Below are positions 24,203 to 37,120 of a stretch of DNA of 64,000 nucleotides, in pieces. The stretch is from Dryomyza anilis (lineage: Eukaryota > Arthropoda > Insecta > Diptera > Dryomyzidae): the NCBI GenBank assembly GCA_951804985.1, contig OX638133.1, forward strand, positions 28,984,963 through 29,048,962. The letters are read 5' to 3'. A program made the translations under genes and the position numbers. Under the pieces are notes generated by a model, which searched no databases, had not been told where the DNA came from, and worked only from the letters and a program-made list of their open reading frames with translations. Position 1 is the stretch's first letter. Each line of letters begins with the position of its first letter.

Positions 24203-25312
24203 TGGTAAACATATTTTAATACATTTTTGTGGTTTTTGAATACTTAAGAATTGTGTAAATTAAACTATATTATTAAGTTTAACAAATAAAATATATCATT
24301 AATTATGTTTTATGCTTTAAATTGTCTAAATAAACAATATTTAGTTATAGTTTATATAACAATTAGCTAACAAATATTTGAATAGTTGAAACTGTTGGTT
24401 AAAGAAAAAATTAAAAAGAATATTCATTTCCCTAAGCAAGATATAATTAGAACGTAGAAGTATTAGACAGAATAATAGGTAATTGTTTCCCTTAGGCGTC
24501 CTTGGATTCTGTGAAACGCACAAAGCTTCTGCTTTTAATGTTTTAACTTTTAACAACTGTAATCTCTATACATATTTGAACCAAACTGAAAATATTGACT
24601 CTGTTTTGAATATCAATTCATCTAAACTTTAAAATATCGCAAACGAAAATATGTTTGCGTGCTTCACTTTTAATGAAAGCCGTCTAAGACTGAGGTTGGT
24701 AACGTTTAATTATTTCAAAATTATAAAGAAGATCCAGTCGTATGAAGTTATGCTAGCACTGATTCTCAAGAAGGTAGAACCCCTTCCCGACTAAATAATT
24801 TCTTTTAATCTTTTGAACATTTTTACAGGACTTCCCTATTCGTTTCTCAAAGAACGGTCTCAGAAAGTCTTACAGAATAGTTTGACTCATTACTGTGAGT
24901 GCTTCGATTTTGTATTTAAAACATATTAGAAAGAGTCACCAAATCGATTGACGCTGATTCTCTAGAAGGTGTTTTGGAAAACAATTACTTTAGTGATGGC
25001 AGAATGTATATTGAGCATGCTAAGAAGTTGTTGTAGCAGGGCTTCTACTGGCAAGGACTGGACAAATTTCCTACTGGGATGGTTATTTTCAAAAATTTAT
25101 TAAATATGAGAAATAAACTTATTTTGTATGCTATAATATTTGAATATATTTCAGTTTAATATCATACACAGAAAAAATATATGTCTAAATAAAGCAACAA
25201 AATAAAATGTATCAATACAATTAATTTTTAATTAATTCATCACCGATGCTACATTTAATTTTATTGATTAAATATTGAATTATATATTTTTTATAAATTA
25301 GTTGAACACCCG

Positions 25313-25317
<5 letters not shown>
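24203..25317. other. Intergenic DNA of unit C
   Basis: AT-rich and non-coding; matched by 31281-32395 and 38975-40077. The stretch 25167-25270 (CACAGAAAAAATATATGTC and AATTAATT palindromes) is a short repeat related to parts of the 1 kb dispersed repeat and also occurs after F near 48000. Confidence 0.5.

Positions 25318-25372
<55 letters not shown>
25318..25372. repeat. (TA)n microsatellite, unit C
   Basis: About 27 TA dinucleotides. The orthologous tracts in D (32396-32460) and E (40090-40141, preceded by CACACA) differ in length. Confidence 0.9.
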
Positions 25373-25376
<4 letters not shown>

Positions 25377-25570
25377 ATTTATTTTACTTTTTAATATATT
25401 CACCGAAAAAATACTGTATTAAAAATAACTAAAAATGTCTTTAAAATAAATACATATGTATTTGATTTGCGTCCAAAAGCATATGTATTTATTTTTACTA
25501 AACTGATGTAGTTGTTTTTATATGGAAAATTACTACATAATTTAAAAGCTTTTCTATATAAAATTTCAAT

Positions 25571-25670
25571 ACATATGTTCGCGCCGCGAACGAAAATTTA
25601 ATATCATCTGATGTTAACGCCATTATACAAAAATAAGGCGAATAATTGGAGCGGTTGGCAACTCTGCCCA
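25571..25670. repeat. Truncated copy of the solo-LTR-like repeat X, unit C
   Basis: GTTCGCGCCGCGAACG and the next 85 bp match the left end of the 40314-40823 element, then the match stops at CTCTGCCCAAAAA. Here it is joined to the 1 kb dispersed repeat. D has the same junction near 32665-32765. Confidence 0.65.
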
Positions 25671-26005
25671 AAAATGGCTGCCCAAAAATGCTAATAAAAG
25701 ACAAAGTTTAACAATATCTCTTATCGATTATATTTTTCTATGCAGGTATTGTATAATATATTTTTTTTATTATTAAGAAATGATAATAAGAAAATTACAG
25801 ACATTAATTTTTTTTTATGTTGGGAGATAAGAATTATAGAAATTATGATGAGCAAAATTTAACATGTAAATCTTATCATTCAGTTTTCAGTGCTTAGTTT
25901 AAACTTTTCTACATTTTTAAAATTTATATAGTTCATAATCAAAACTGACGAATGTCGTTAAATTTTAGAGACAGTAAGTGCTAAATCATACACTTATATT
26001 ACAGA

Positions 26006-27061
26006 CTAGCTGGACCCGTGCACGACTCGTGCCAAGATTTTCTGAATTCAAAGATATGGAGCGATTTTATTAATATAAAAAACATTTTATTATTTATATG
26101 AGGGGCCCGTGCTTAGCTGTTGAAGTTTTTTTATTGGTTTTATAAATGTGGTAACCAAATAATTCTCCGCCAAAACAACTTTTCTCAAAGACAATTCTTT
26201 CTCAGACTGCGCTTCTCCGCAGAATTATTCCCAGTAGAAATCTTCCCCGTAAAATCCACATAGAACGCTTTCCCATAGAATTCTCCATGTAGAATTCAAC
26301 CCGGTAGAATTGTTCCCGGTAGAATTCTTCTCCGTAGAATTCTTCCCCGTAGAGTTTTTCCCAGTAGAAGTTTTAGTGTGGTGGGTTTTAATGTAGTAAG
26401 TTTCGGTGTGGTAAGTTTCGGTGTGGTGAGTTTAGATGTGGTGAGTTTTAGTGTGGTGAGTTTTTGTGTGGTGAGTTTTAGTGTGGTGAGTTTTAGTGTG
26501 GTGAGTTCTAGTGTGGTGAATTTTGGTGTGGTGAGTGTAAGTGTGGTGAGTTTTACTGTGGTGAGTTTTAGTGTGGTGAATTATAGTGTGGTGGGTTTTA
26601 GTGTGGTGAATTTAAGGGTGAATTTTAGTGGGGTGAGTTTTAGTTTGGTTAGTTTTAGTGTGGTGAGTTTGTTTTTCTTTTTCTTTCCTTTTTTAGTTTT
26701 TCATTTAGTTTGGATAGTGGTTTTATGTGATTGGTTTTGTTTTTGTATTTTTGCTTTTGTTTTGTGTTGTGCTTTTGCTTTTTTGTTTTTAATTTTTTTT
26801 TTTATATTTGAGTTTTTGTTTCATGTTCGTAGCTGGTGGTAGTGCCGAGTTATATCGTATTGAAAGTTAAGGTTGTATGGGAGGTGCCACGCCTCTTTGT
26901 CCAACCCCGCCCATATATAGCCTATCATTCCTTCCAGACCATACTGCATCTGTGGTGAAAATTTCAAGAAAATCGGATCAGCCGTTTAGACGGAGAAGCG
27001 GAACAAACGTACAAATGTACAAACGTACAAACGAACAAACAGATTTATTATATTAATAGGA
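26006..27061 (-). mobile_element. Helitron-like non-autonomous element, unit C
   Basis: On the minus strand the element begins TCCTATTAATA, ends GTCCAGCTAG, and sits exactly between A and T of a target whose uninterrupted form is seen in the 1 kb repeat copies (near 20030 and 21535). There is no target duplication. A short hairpin (GCACGA...TCGTGC) lies about 13 bp before the CTAG end. 5'-TC, 3'-CTAG, a sub-terminal hairpin and A^T insertion are the known hallmarks of Helitrons. The interior has two minisatellites and the GGATCAGCCGTTT-type block common in such insect elements. There is no Rep/helicase gene. Confidence 0.85.
26368..26680. repeat. 15 bp minisatellite inside the Helitron-like element, unit C
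   Basis: About 20 units of GTTTTAGTGTGGTGA. Just upstream (about 26255-26370) is a different array with GTAGAATTCTTCCCC-type units. The 15 bp period keeps one frame open, giving an SFSVV-repeat ORF at 26378-26842 that I do not regard as a gene. Confidence 0.9.
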
Positions 27062-27575
27062 TTTGTAATATGTTGACTTTATGCGAAATGGCATCCAATT
27101 TAAACTAAGTTTTATTTTAAAATTTTTTAATAATAAATATCTAATTAGAAATGTTATAAAAGTATGTATTATTTTCCATTCAAAATCAACTACATTAATA
27201 TACACGTAAAAAAATATGTGTATTAATATAGCAAACAATTTGATCAATACAATTAATTTTTAATTGATTCATCGCCGATACGAACTTTAATTGAATTGAT
27301 TAAATATTTAATCATATTAATTAATATATTACCAGAAAATAAACAAAAAGGTACATCAATACAATTAAAATATTTGTTGAATGGACTATGGAATTAATTG
27401 TTTTGATTAAATATTTAATCATCTTAATAAATAAATTAACAGAAAAAATAAAATGTTACATCAATACAATTAAATAATTTGTTGAAATGACTATTGAATT
27501 AATAGCATTAACATTCTCCGTTGCTGAGCACACGATGCGGCATGGCGTCACGATGCGAGCTTGTAGCGAATGAAC

Positions 27576-29159
27576 GCCGGCAAAGAAGCAAACGATGGAC
27601 TTCTTGTTTGGGCGTTTGGTTCCGCGCATATTATTCCCATTTGGCAGGCGCGGATCCAGTTCAAAAGGTGCACTTTTGAATTTTTCAAAGAAATTTTTAA
27701 AAAAACACAAAATGAAAAAAAGAAGGCGCAAAATAAATTTTAGGGGCGCATTTTAGAAAAATTTGGAAAAAAGGCGCAAAAAAATCAATCAGCCCCCCCA
27801 AGCCATACATCTGGATCCGCCCCTGCCATTTGGTATATGCCAATTTATACAATTATAGAGCTTGATCATTCTCTAAGTGTGTAGTCAAAAATGGTGATGA
27901 TGGCACATTTAATTATGCTTCCAACTTCATCATCAGAATGGTATATGGTATGTACTTTCACAAGAATTTATAACATTCTTTTTTAATTAACTGAATGAAA
28001 ATTATAAAGACTGTGAAGATAATAAAAATACTCCTGGAGACGTCCGAAACATATTCTTGATAAATGAATTTGGTCCTACGAATTTTGGGTTGAAGTTGTA
28101 TCAGTTCTTGATTAGAATCTAGAAGCCAATCGGAATAAGATACTAAGAAATCACATAATTTTTTTCTATTTTTCTAATAGGGCCATTCCACACCAAATCG
28201 ACCAAAAAAATTATATTTTGATATTTTACCTTTTCGATTTCGGGGTATTTTGGATCTCTACTTCCAGAGATACAGTGCTTCAAAGTTATATAAAATTCGC
28301 CAAAAATCACTTTTGTATGGTTGTTCATATTTCAATATCTCTTAAAGTGGAAATACTAGAAACTCCATTAATGGCTCGTATTAAAGATAATAGAACAGGC
28401 TTTTAGAAAAACTAAGTTTTTACTTCTAAACTTGAACATGTGGCCCGTGGTTATTATCCTTGCATTTCAAAATTGATGTCCTTAAAAAGGACCCTTTTTA
28501 AAATAAATTCTGAAAAAAGCCACATATTTTGGTTGAATTAATACAAATGTTCAAAGGGTAATGTTTCAAAAAGGTATTTTGATTACATCATATTTTAAAA
28601 AATAATTTTCTAAATTTTTATTTATTTTTTGTATTGAAAAAAAAATTTTTTTTTTCGAGACTAAAAGTTACAATAATTCTTGAATGTATTTCTAACTCTG
28701 ATTTCTAAAATGGCGTCAGTTTTATCATATATAATACGTTTTCGTTCTATAGCACGTTTTGGAAATGTAATTTTCGAAGAATAGAATATTTTGGAAATAA
28801 AGTGTTATTTTAAAGCCAAATAACTTTGGCAATGGTCTACTTAGAGACCTGATTTTATTTTTAATGATTCGACACCTAAGGACGAACAAAAGTACATAAA
28901 AAACTTTTTATTCGATTTTTGACTGGATGACACCTTTTGAAAATGAGTTCCTCAATAGTTATTTACACAAAATTTAAAACAATGTTATTAAAATTTAAAA
29001 CAATTGTTATTATTTTTTTTTTATTCGGATTAAAAAAATTTCAAGTGATCATTTTTCAAGTTTTATAATAGGGCTTGGCCAGTACATGTTGTAACTCGGT
29101 CTATAAATATAAATAAAAATCTTTTTTGCTTAGTGTACATTTGATCATAACGATCAACA
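27576..29159. other. End of unit C: non-coding, includes upstream DNA of gene D
   Basis: No gene is seen. Content includes a GC-richer scrap (27590-27830), a dispersed repeat around 28183-28510 (AAAAAGGACCCTTTTT), and from about 29060 a stretch homologous to the upstream region of gene F (44715-44830). Confidence 0.5.
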
Positions 29160-29341
29160 CTATTGGCCAGAATCAAAATGTACCTACTACACGTGTTTTG
29201 GCATTGTAAATATTGGTAAAATATATTGGCAAAATCTGATTAAAAGTCAGTGACTGTGAATATTCAAAGAATATTAAAAATGTTATACAACAACGGTAAT
29301 TGCTGATAGTGAAACCTGTAATCGCCATTACCATTTACAGC

Positions 29342-29348
29342 TATATAA
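29342..29348 (+). promoter_or_regulatory. TATA box of ligase gene D
   Basis: TATATAA at the same position relative to the ATG as in gene C. Confidence 0.6.
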
Positions 29349-29426
29349 GTTAAACATTTGCAAATATTAGTTTAGTTTACGATTGAGCTTTTTACGGTTT
29401 ATTTGCGCGAAAATTAAAATTTTAAA

Positions 29427-31235
29427 ATGGCCGAAGATGTAGAGTACAATGGTGAAACAAAAATTTGGAAATCCTGCAAAAAACCGCAATTTGAATATGT
29501 GAATGAAACGATTGGTGAGATGTTTTTGAAAAATAGGCATTTTATCGAACCGACTAAAGTGATAGAGAGTCATTATGATACCGGTGTGGATCAAACCATG
29601 GCTGATATTCATAGGGATTCAGTGACGGTGGCCATCAATATGCGTGAACTTGGATTGAAACAGGGTGATGTTGTGCTATTCTATTCGAATAATAATGGCA
29701 AAATAACTGCCCTGACTTTGGGCTGTTATTTTATGGGTCTGCCCGTGAATTATTTTGAGACGAATTTTAACAGTGGTAAATATAAACATTTAAATAAATT
29801 TATATACCGAAAAATCTTTTATGTTTCAATTAACTGCCATAATATTTAAAACTTAAGTTTTCCTTAATTGTTTTATTTTTATTAAACAATCTTTATTGCT
29901 CCTGTAGAATATGAAAAATTTACACTTGAGCTGCTGTCTCCCACCATGATACTATTCCAGGAGGAGTACAGAACCAATATAGAGACAACTGTCAAGAATA
30001 TAAACCTGCCAAATTTAAAACATTTGATTTCTATTGATGGAACCAGTGGATCTACAGTCGAATCCACACTATTCAAGTGCATTCCTCAAACACAGTTGGA
30101 AAGTTTTGCGGCACCCGCATTGGGCGATCCTCAGAAAGTAATCGCATCGTATTTACTTACCTCTGGTTCTACGGGCCTACCAAAGGCGGTGGCCCTCAGT
30201 CACGCTTCAATGCAGCGAGGCATAATGAATCGTTGGGATATTCCAAAAGACAACATTACATCATCTTTTAGTCCCTTACGTTGGATAACTCAATCGGTAC
30301 TGATGTTAGTGTCGTTAATCTTAGGAATTCGAAGAGTGTGCGTTTTTAAGAATCCGACTGGTCCAATCGGACGCGAGATAATACGCAGTAAACGTATAAC
30401 CAATTTAATCTGTACGCCTACCCTATTACAAAATATACTACAGTCCTTGAATCAGAACAATGTAGATGCTTTGGACTCAGTGCAAACTATAATGGTGGTA
30501 GGCGAGGCGCCAACCCCAACTATTATGGAATTATTAGAAAAATTTGTACCTAACGTAGTTTTTGGCACTTGTTATGGCATGACGGAAATGTCCGGTGCTA
30601 TATCGATCGATGGTTATCTGGCGCAAGGTTTAGAATTGAAAATTTTTAATGACAATGGAGAGACGGTGGGTCCAATGACAAAAGGTCAGCTGGTTATTCG
30701 TTCGCCCGTACCTATTATGGGTTATTTGAATATTAGCAGGCAGAAAGATTTTTACGAAGATGGTTTCTTTAATACTGGAGATTATGGTTATATGGATGAT
30801 AACAATGTACTACATATGATATCGCGTTATAAGAATTTAGTTCGATGCAAAGATAATATTGTAAGTGTAAATAACATTATTATGATATTGTTTTTAATAA
30901 TTATTTTTCTACAGTTAATACCAAATTATGTGGAAGACTTAATCAGTGCCTTACCGGAGGTTTCCTCATCTATTTTAGTAGGCTACCAAAAATCTGCAAC
31001 CGCAACTGAGGACACAGCCGCTTTATTTATTGTTTTGGCGCCGGAGGCTGAGACCTCAACAGATATACTATATACAAAAATCAGAGAACTCTTGAAACAT
31101 CAACTGAAATTGGAGCAAAATGATATTTTTGAAGATATACAAATAATCGAGAAATTGCCATTATCAAGCTGTGGCAAGGTAGAGAGAAGCGAACTGAAAA
31201 AATTAGCAACGCAGAATTTTCTGGCTCGTTCTTGA
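29427..31235 (+). CDS. Acyl-CoA synthetase of the luciferase/4CL family, array gene D
   Basis: Exons are 29427..29775, 29908..30860 and 30915..31235 (540 aa), no frame breaks. It is nearly identical to C, but differs in clusters: NRWDIPKDN for NRLDISKDN, MSGAISIDGY for MCGAISINGY, and VIRSPVPIMGYLNISRQKD for the C version. The last block (30690-30760) matches gene B over 71 nt, while the flanks follow C, so it was probably copied by gene conversion. Motif positions are as in C, with SRYKN in the hinge region and lysine 522 in PLSSCGKVER. Intron 2 is also stop-free. Confidence 0.88.
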
Positions 31236-31274
31236 GATGATTATTTGTATTAGTTTTTGTGGTCTGAAGGTCGG

Positions 31275-31280
31275 AATAAA
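31275..31280 (+). terminator. Candidate poly(A) signal of gene D
   Basis: AATAAA 40 nt after the stop, as in C. Confidence 0.6.
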
Positions 31281-32390
31281 TGGTAAACATATTTTAATAC
31301 ATTTTTGTGGTTTTTGAATACTTAAGAATTGTGTAAATTAAACTATATTATTAAGTTTAACAAATAAAATATATCATTAATTATGTTTTATGCTTTAAAT
31401 TGTCTAAATAAACAATATTTAGTTATAGTTTATATAACAATTAGCTAACAAATATTTGAATAGTTGAAACTGTTGGTTAAAGAAAAAATTAAAAAGAATA
31501 TTCATTTCCCTAAGCAAGATATAATTAGAACGTAGAAGTATTAGACAGAATAATAGGTAATTGTTTCCCTTAGGCGTCCTTGGATTCTGTGAAACGCACA
31601 AAGCTTCTGCTTTTAATGTTTTAACTTTTAACAACTGTAATCTCTATACATATTTGAACCAAACTGAAAATATTGACTCTGTTTTGAATATCAATTCATC
31701 TAAACTTTAAAATATCGCAAACGAAAATATGTTTGCGTGCTTCACTTTTAATGAAAGCCGTCTAAGACTGAGGTTGGTAACGTTTAATTATTTCAAAATT
31801 ATAAAGAAGATCCAGTCGTATGAAGTTATGCTAGCACTGATTCTCAAGAAGGTAGAACCCCTTCCCGACTAAATAATTTCTTTTAATCTTTTGAACATTT
31901 TTACAGGACTTCTCTATTTGTTTCTCAAAGAACGGTCTCAGAAAGTCTTACAGAATAGTTTGTCTCATTACTGTGAGTGCTTCGATTTTGTATTTAAAAA
32001 ATATTAGAAAGAGTCACCAAATCGATTGACGCTGATTCTCTAGAAGGTGTTTTGGAAAACAATTACTTTAGTGATGGCAGAATGTATATTGAGCATGCTA
32101 AGAAGTTGTTGTAGCAGGGCTTCTACTGGCAAGGACTGGACAAATTTCCTACTGGGATGGTTATTTTCAAAAATTTATTAAATATGAGAAATAAACTTAT
32201 TTTGTATGCTATAATATTTGAATATATTTCAGTTTAATATCATACACAGAAAAAATATATGTCTAAATAAAGCAACAAAATAAAATGTATCAATACAATT
32301 AATTTTTAATTAATTCATCACCGATGCTACATTTAATTTTATTGATTAAATATTGAATTATATATTTTTTATAAATTAGTTGAACACCCG

Positions 32391-32395
<5 letters not shown>

Positions 32396-32460
<65 letters not shown>
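32396..32460. repeat. (TA)n microsatellite, unit D
   Basis: About 32 TA dinucleotides, longer than in unit C. Confidence 0.9.
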
Positions 32461-32464
<4 letters not shown>

Positions 32465-33093
32465 ATTTATTTTACTTTTTAATATATTCACCGAAAAAAT
32501 ACTGTATTAAAAATAACTAAAAATGTCTTTAAAATAAATACATATGTATTTGATTTGCGTCCAAAAGCATATGTATTTATTTTTACTAAACTGATGTAGT
32601 TGTTTTTATATGGAAAATTACTACATAATTTAAAAGCTTTTCTATATAAAATTTCAATACATATGTTCGCGCCGCGAACGAAAATTTAATATCATCTGAT
32701 GTTAACGCCATTATACAAAAATAAGGCGAATAATTGGAGCGGTTGGCAACTCTGCCCAAAAATGGCTGCCCAAAAATGCTAATAAAAGACAAAGTTTAAC
32801 AATATCTCTTATCGATTATATTTTTCTATGCAGGTATTGTATAATATATTTTTTTTATTATTAAGAAATGATAATAAGAAAATTACAGACATTAATTTTT
32901 TTTTATGTTGGGAGATAAGAATTATAGAAATTATGATGAGCAAAATTTAACATGTAAATCTTATCATTCAGTTTTCAGTGCTTAGTTTAAACTTTTCTAC
33001 ATTTTTAAAATTTATATAGTTCATAATCAAAACTGACGAATGTCGTTAAATTTTAGAGACAGTAAGTGCTAAATCATACACTTATATTACAGA

Positions 33094-34749
33094 CTAGCTG
33101 GACCCGTGCACGACTCGTGCCAAGATTTTCTGAATTCAAAGATATGGAGCGATTTTATTAATATATAAACATTTTATTATTTATATGAGGGGCCCGTGCT
33201 TAGCTGTTGAAGTTTTTTTTATTGGTTTTATAAATGTGGTAACCAAATAATTCTCCGCCAAAACAACTTTTCTCAAAGACAATTCTTTCTCAGACTGCGC
33301 TTCTCCGCAGAATTATTCCCAGTAGAAATCTGCCCCGTAAAATCCACATAGAACGCTTTCCCGTAGAATTCTCCATGTAGAATTCATCCCGGTAGAATTG
33401 TTCCCGGTAGAATTCTTCTCCGTAGAATTCTTCCCCGTAGAGTTTTTCCCAGTAGAATTTTTAGTGTGGTGGGTTTTAATGTAGTAAGTTTCGGTGTGGT
33501 AAGTTTCGGTGTGGTAAGTTTCGGTGTGGTGAGTTTAGATGTGGTGAATTTTGGAGTGGTGAGTTTAATTGTGGTTTGTTTTGGTGTGGTGAGTTTTAGT
33601 GTGGTGAGTTTTAGTGTGGTGAGTTTTAGTGTGGTGAGTTTAAGTGTGGTGATTTTTAGTGTGGTGAGTTTTAGTGTGGTGAATTATAGTGTGGTGGGTT
33701 TTAGTGTGGTGAATTTTAATGTGGCGTATTTTAGTGTGGCGTGTTTTAGTGTAGCGAGTTTTAGTGTAGTGAATTTTAGGGTGAATTTTATTGTGGTGAG
33801 TTTTAGTGTGATGAATTTTAATGTGATGAATTTAATTGTGGTGAGTTTAAGTGTAGTGAATTTTAGTGTGGTGAGTTTTAGTGTGCTTAATTATAGTGTG
33901 GTGGGTTTTAGTGTGGTGAATTTTAGTGCGGTGAGTTTTAGTGTGTTGAGTTTTAGTGTGGCGAAATTTGAGTGTAGTGAGTTTTAATATGGTGAGTTTT
34001 AGTGTGGTGAATTTTAATGTGGTGAAATTTTAGTGTAGTGAGTTTTAGTGTGGTGAGTTTTAGTGCGGTGAAATTTTAGTGTGGTGAGTTTAGGTGTGGT
34101 GAATTTTAGTGTGATGAATTTTTGTGTGGTGAGTTTTAGTGTGGTGAGTTTTAGTGTGGTGAGTTTTAGTGTGGTGAGTTTTAGTGTGGTGAGTTCTAGT
34201 GTGGTGAATTTTGGTGTGGTGAGTGTAAGTGTGGTGAGTTTTACTGTGGTGAGTTTTAGTGTGGTGAATTATAGTGTGGTGGGTTTTAGTGTGGTGAATT
34301 TAAGGGTGAATTTTAGTGGGGTGAGTTTTAGTTTGGTTAGTTTTAGTGTGGTGAGTTTGTTTTTCTTTTTCTTTCCTTTTTTAGTTTTTCATTTAGTTTG
34401 GATAGTGGTTTTATGTGATTGGTTTTGTTTTTGTATTTTTGCTTTTGTTTTGTGTTGTGCTTTTGCTTTTTTGTTTTTAATTTTTTTTTTTATATTTGAG
34501 TTTTTGTTTCATGTTCGTAGCTGGTGGTAGTGCCGAGTTATATCGTATTGAAAGTTAAGGTTGTATGGGAGGTGCCACGCCTCTTTGTCCAACCCCGCCC
34601 ATATATAGCCTATCATTCCTTCCAGACCATACTGCATCTGTGGTGAAAATTTCAAGAAAATCGGATCAGCCGTTTAGACGGAGAAGCGGAACAAACGTAC
34701 AAATGTACAAACGTACAAACGAACAAACAGATTTATTATATTAATAGGA
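33094..34749 (-). mobile_element. Helitron-like non-autonomous element, unit D
   Basis: Same element at the same target as in unit C, with the same ends, so it was inserted before the duplication. It is 1656 bp against 1056 bp in C; the difference is in the 15 bp minisatellite. Confidence 0.85.
33456..34368. repeat. Expanded 15 bp minisatellite, unit D
   Basis: About 60 units of the GTTTTAGTGTGGTGA type against about 20 in unit C. Variant units (GTGGCG, GTGATG, GTGTTG) and two frame-changing units split it into ORFs at 33466-33987 and 34081-34530. These are not genes. Confidence 0.9.
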
Positions 34750-35270
34750 TTTGTAATATGTTGACTTTATGCGAAATGGCATCCAATTTAAACTAAGTTT
34801 TATTTTAAAATTTTTTAATAATAAATATCTAATTAGAAATGTTATAAAAGTATGTATTATTTTCCATTCAAAATCAACTACATTAATATACACGTAAAAA
34901 AATATGTGTATTAATATAGCAAACAATTTGATCAATACAATTAATTTTTAATTGATTCATCGCCGATACGAACTTTAATTGAATTGATTAAATATTTAAT
35001 CATATTAATTAATATATTACCAGAAAATAAACAAAAAGGTACATCAATACAATTAAAATATTTGTTGAATGGACTATGGAATTAATTGTTTTGATTAAAT
35101 ATTTAATCATCTTAATAAATTAACAGAAAAAATAAAATGTTACATCAATACAATTAAATAATTTGTTGAAATGACTATTGAATTAATAGCATTAACAATC
35201 TCCGTTGCTGAGCACACGATGCGGCATGGCGTCACGATGCGAGCTTGTAGCGAATGAACGCCGGCAAAGA

Positions 35271-36853
35271 AGCAAACGATGGACTTCTTGTTTGCGCGTT
35301 TGGTTCCGCGCATATTATTCCCATTTGGCAGGCGCGGATCCAGTTCAAAAGGTGCACTTTTGAATTTTTCAAAGAAATTTTTAAAAAAACACAAAATGTA
35401 AAAAAGAAGGCGCAAAATAAATTTTAGGGGCGCATTTTAGAAAAATTTGGAAAAAAGGAGCAAAAAAATCAATCAGCCCCCCAAGCCATACTTCTGGATC
35501 CGCCCCTGCCATTTGGTATATGCCAATTTATACAATTATAGAGCTTGATCATTCTCTAAGTGTGTAGTCAAAAATGGTGATGATGGCACATTTAATTATG
35601 CTTCCAACTTCATCATCAGAATGGTATATGGTATGTACTTTCACAAGAATTTATAACATTCTTTTTTAATTAACTGAATGAAAATTATAAAGACTGTGAA
35701 GATAATAAAAATACTTCTGGAGACGTCCGAAATATATTCTTGATAAACGAATTTGGTCCTACGAATTTTGGGTTGAAGTTGTATCAGTTCTTGATTAGAA
35801 TCTAGAAGCCAATCGGAATAAGATACTAAGAAATCATATAATTTTTTTCTATATTTCTAATAGGGCCATTCCACACCAAATCGACCAAAAAAATTATATT
35901 TTGATATTTTACCTTTTCGATTTCAATGAAATTTGGACAGGATATTTTCGATCTCTACTTCCAGAGATACAGTGCTTCAAAGTTATATAAAATCGGCCAA
36001 AATTCACTTTTGTATGGTTGTTCATATTTCAATATCTCTTAAAGTAGAAATACTAGAAACTCCATTAATGGCTCGTATTAAAGATAATAGAACAGGCTTT
36101 TAGAAAAACTAAGTTTTTACTTCTAAACTAGAACATGTGGCCCGTGGTTATTATCCTTGCATTTCAAAATTGATGTCCTTAAAAAGGACCCTTTTTAAAA
36201 TAAATTCTGAAAAAATCACATATTTTGGTTGAATTAATACAAATGTTAATGGCAAATTTCAAAAAGGTATTTTGATTACATCATATTTTAAAAAATAATT
36301 TTCTAAATTTTTATTTATTTTTTGTATTGAAAAAAAAATTTTTTTTTTCGAGACTAAAAGTTACAATAATTCTTGAATGTATTTCTAACTCTGATTTCTA
36401 AAATGGCGTCAGTTTTATCATATATAATACGTTTTCGTTCTATAGCACGTTTTGGAAATGTAATTTTCGAAGAATAGAATATTTTGGAAATAAAGTGTTA
36501 TTTTAAAGCCAAATAACTTTGGCAATGGTCTACTTAGAGACCTGATTTTATTTTTACTGATTCGACACCTAAGGACGAACAAAAGTACATAAATAACTTT
36601 TTATTCGATTTTTGACTGGATGACACCTTTTGAAAATGAGTTCCTCAATAGTTATTTACACAAAATTTAAAACAATGTTATTAAAATTTAAAACAATTGT
36701 TATTATTTTTTTTTATTCGGATTAAAAAAAAATTTCAAGTGATCATTTTTCAAGTTTTCTAATAGGGCTTGGCCAGTACATGTTGTAACTCGGTCTATAA
36801 ATATAAATAAAAATCTTTTTTGCTTAGTGTACATTTGATCATAACGATCAACA
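35271..36853. other. End of unit D: non-coding, includes upstream DNA of gene E
   Basis: Same content as 27576-29159. No gene is seen. Confidence 0.5.
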
Positions 36854-37035
36854 CTATTGGCCAGAATCAAAATGTACCTACTACACGTGTTTTGGCATTG
36901 TAAATATTGGTAAAATATATTGGCAAAATCTGATTAAAAGTCAGTGACTGTGAATATTCAAAGAATATTAAAAATGTTATACAACAACGGTAATTGCTGA
37001 TAGTGAAACCTGTAATCGCCATTACCATTTACAGC

Positions 37036-37042
37036 TATATAA
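37036..37042 (+). promoter_or_regulatory. TATA box of ligase gene E
   Basis: TATATAA in the same context as C and D. Confidence 0.6.
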
Positions 37043-37120
37043 GTTAAACATTTGCAAATATTAGTTTAGTTTACGATTGAGCTTTTTACGGTTTATTTGC
37101 GCAAAAATTAAAATTTTAAA

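Larger units (their letters stand above)
22110..29159 (+). repeat. Tandem duplication unit C (7.05 kb)
   Basis: From CTATTGGCCAGAATC at 22110 to 29159 the sequence matches 29160-36853 almost base for base, including introns, flanks, the (TA)n tract and the Helitron-like insertion. The shared CTATTGGCC motif at the unit starts (22110, 29160, 36854) marks the junction. D is about 640 bp longer, almost all from minisatellite growth. Confidence 0.92.
29160..36853 (+). repeat. Tandem duplication unit D (7.69 kb)
   Basis: Second full copy of unit C, in the same orientation. Differences are scattered substitutions, a longer (TA)n, an expanded 15 bp minisatellite, and a 13 nt length difference in intron 1 shared with E. 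Confidence 0.92.

Noticed and set aside
26378..26842. Hydrophobic SFSVV-repeat protein (also 33466-33987 and 34081-34530)
   Set aside because: It is the translation of a 15 bp minisatellite inside a Helitron-like element; the length varies with repeat number and the frame is not conserved.
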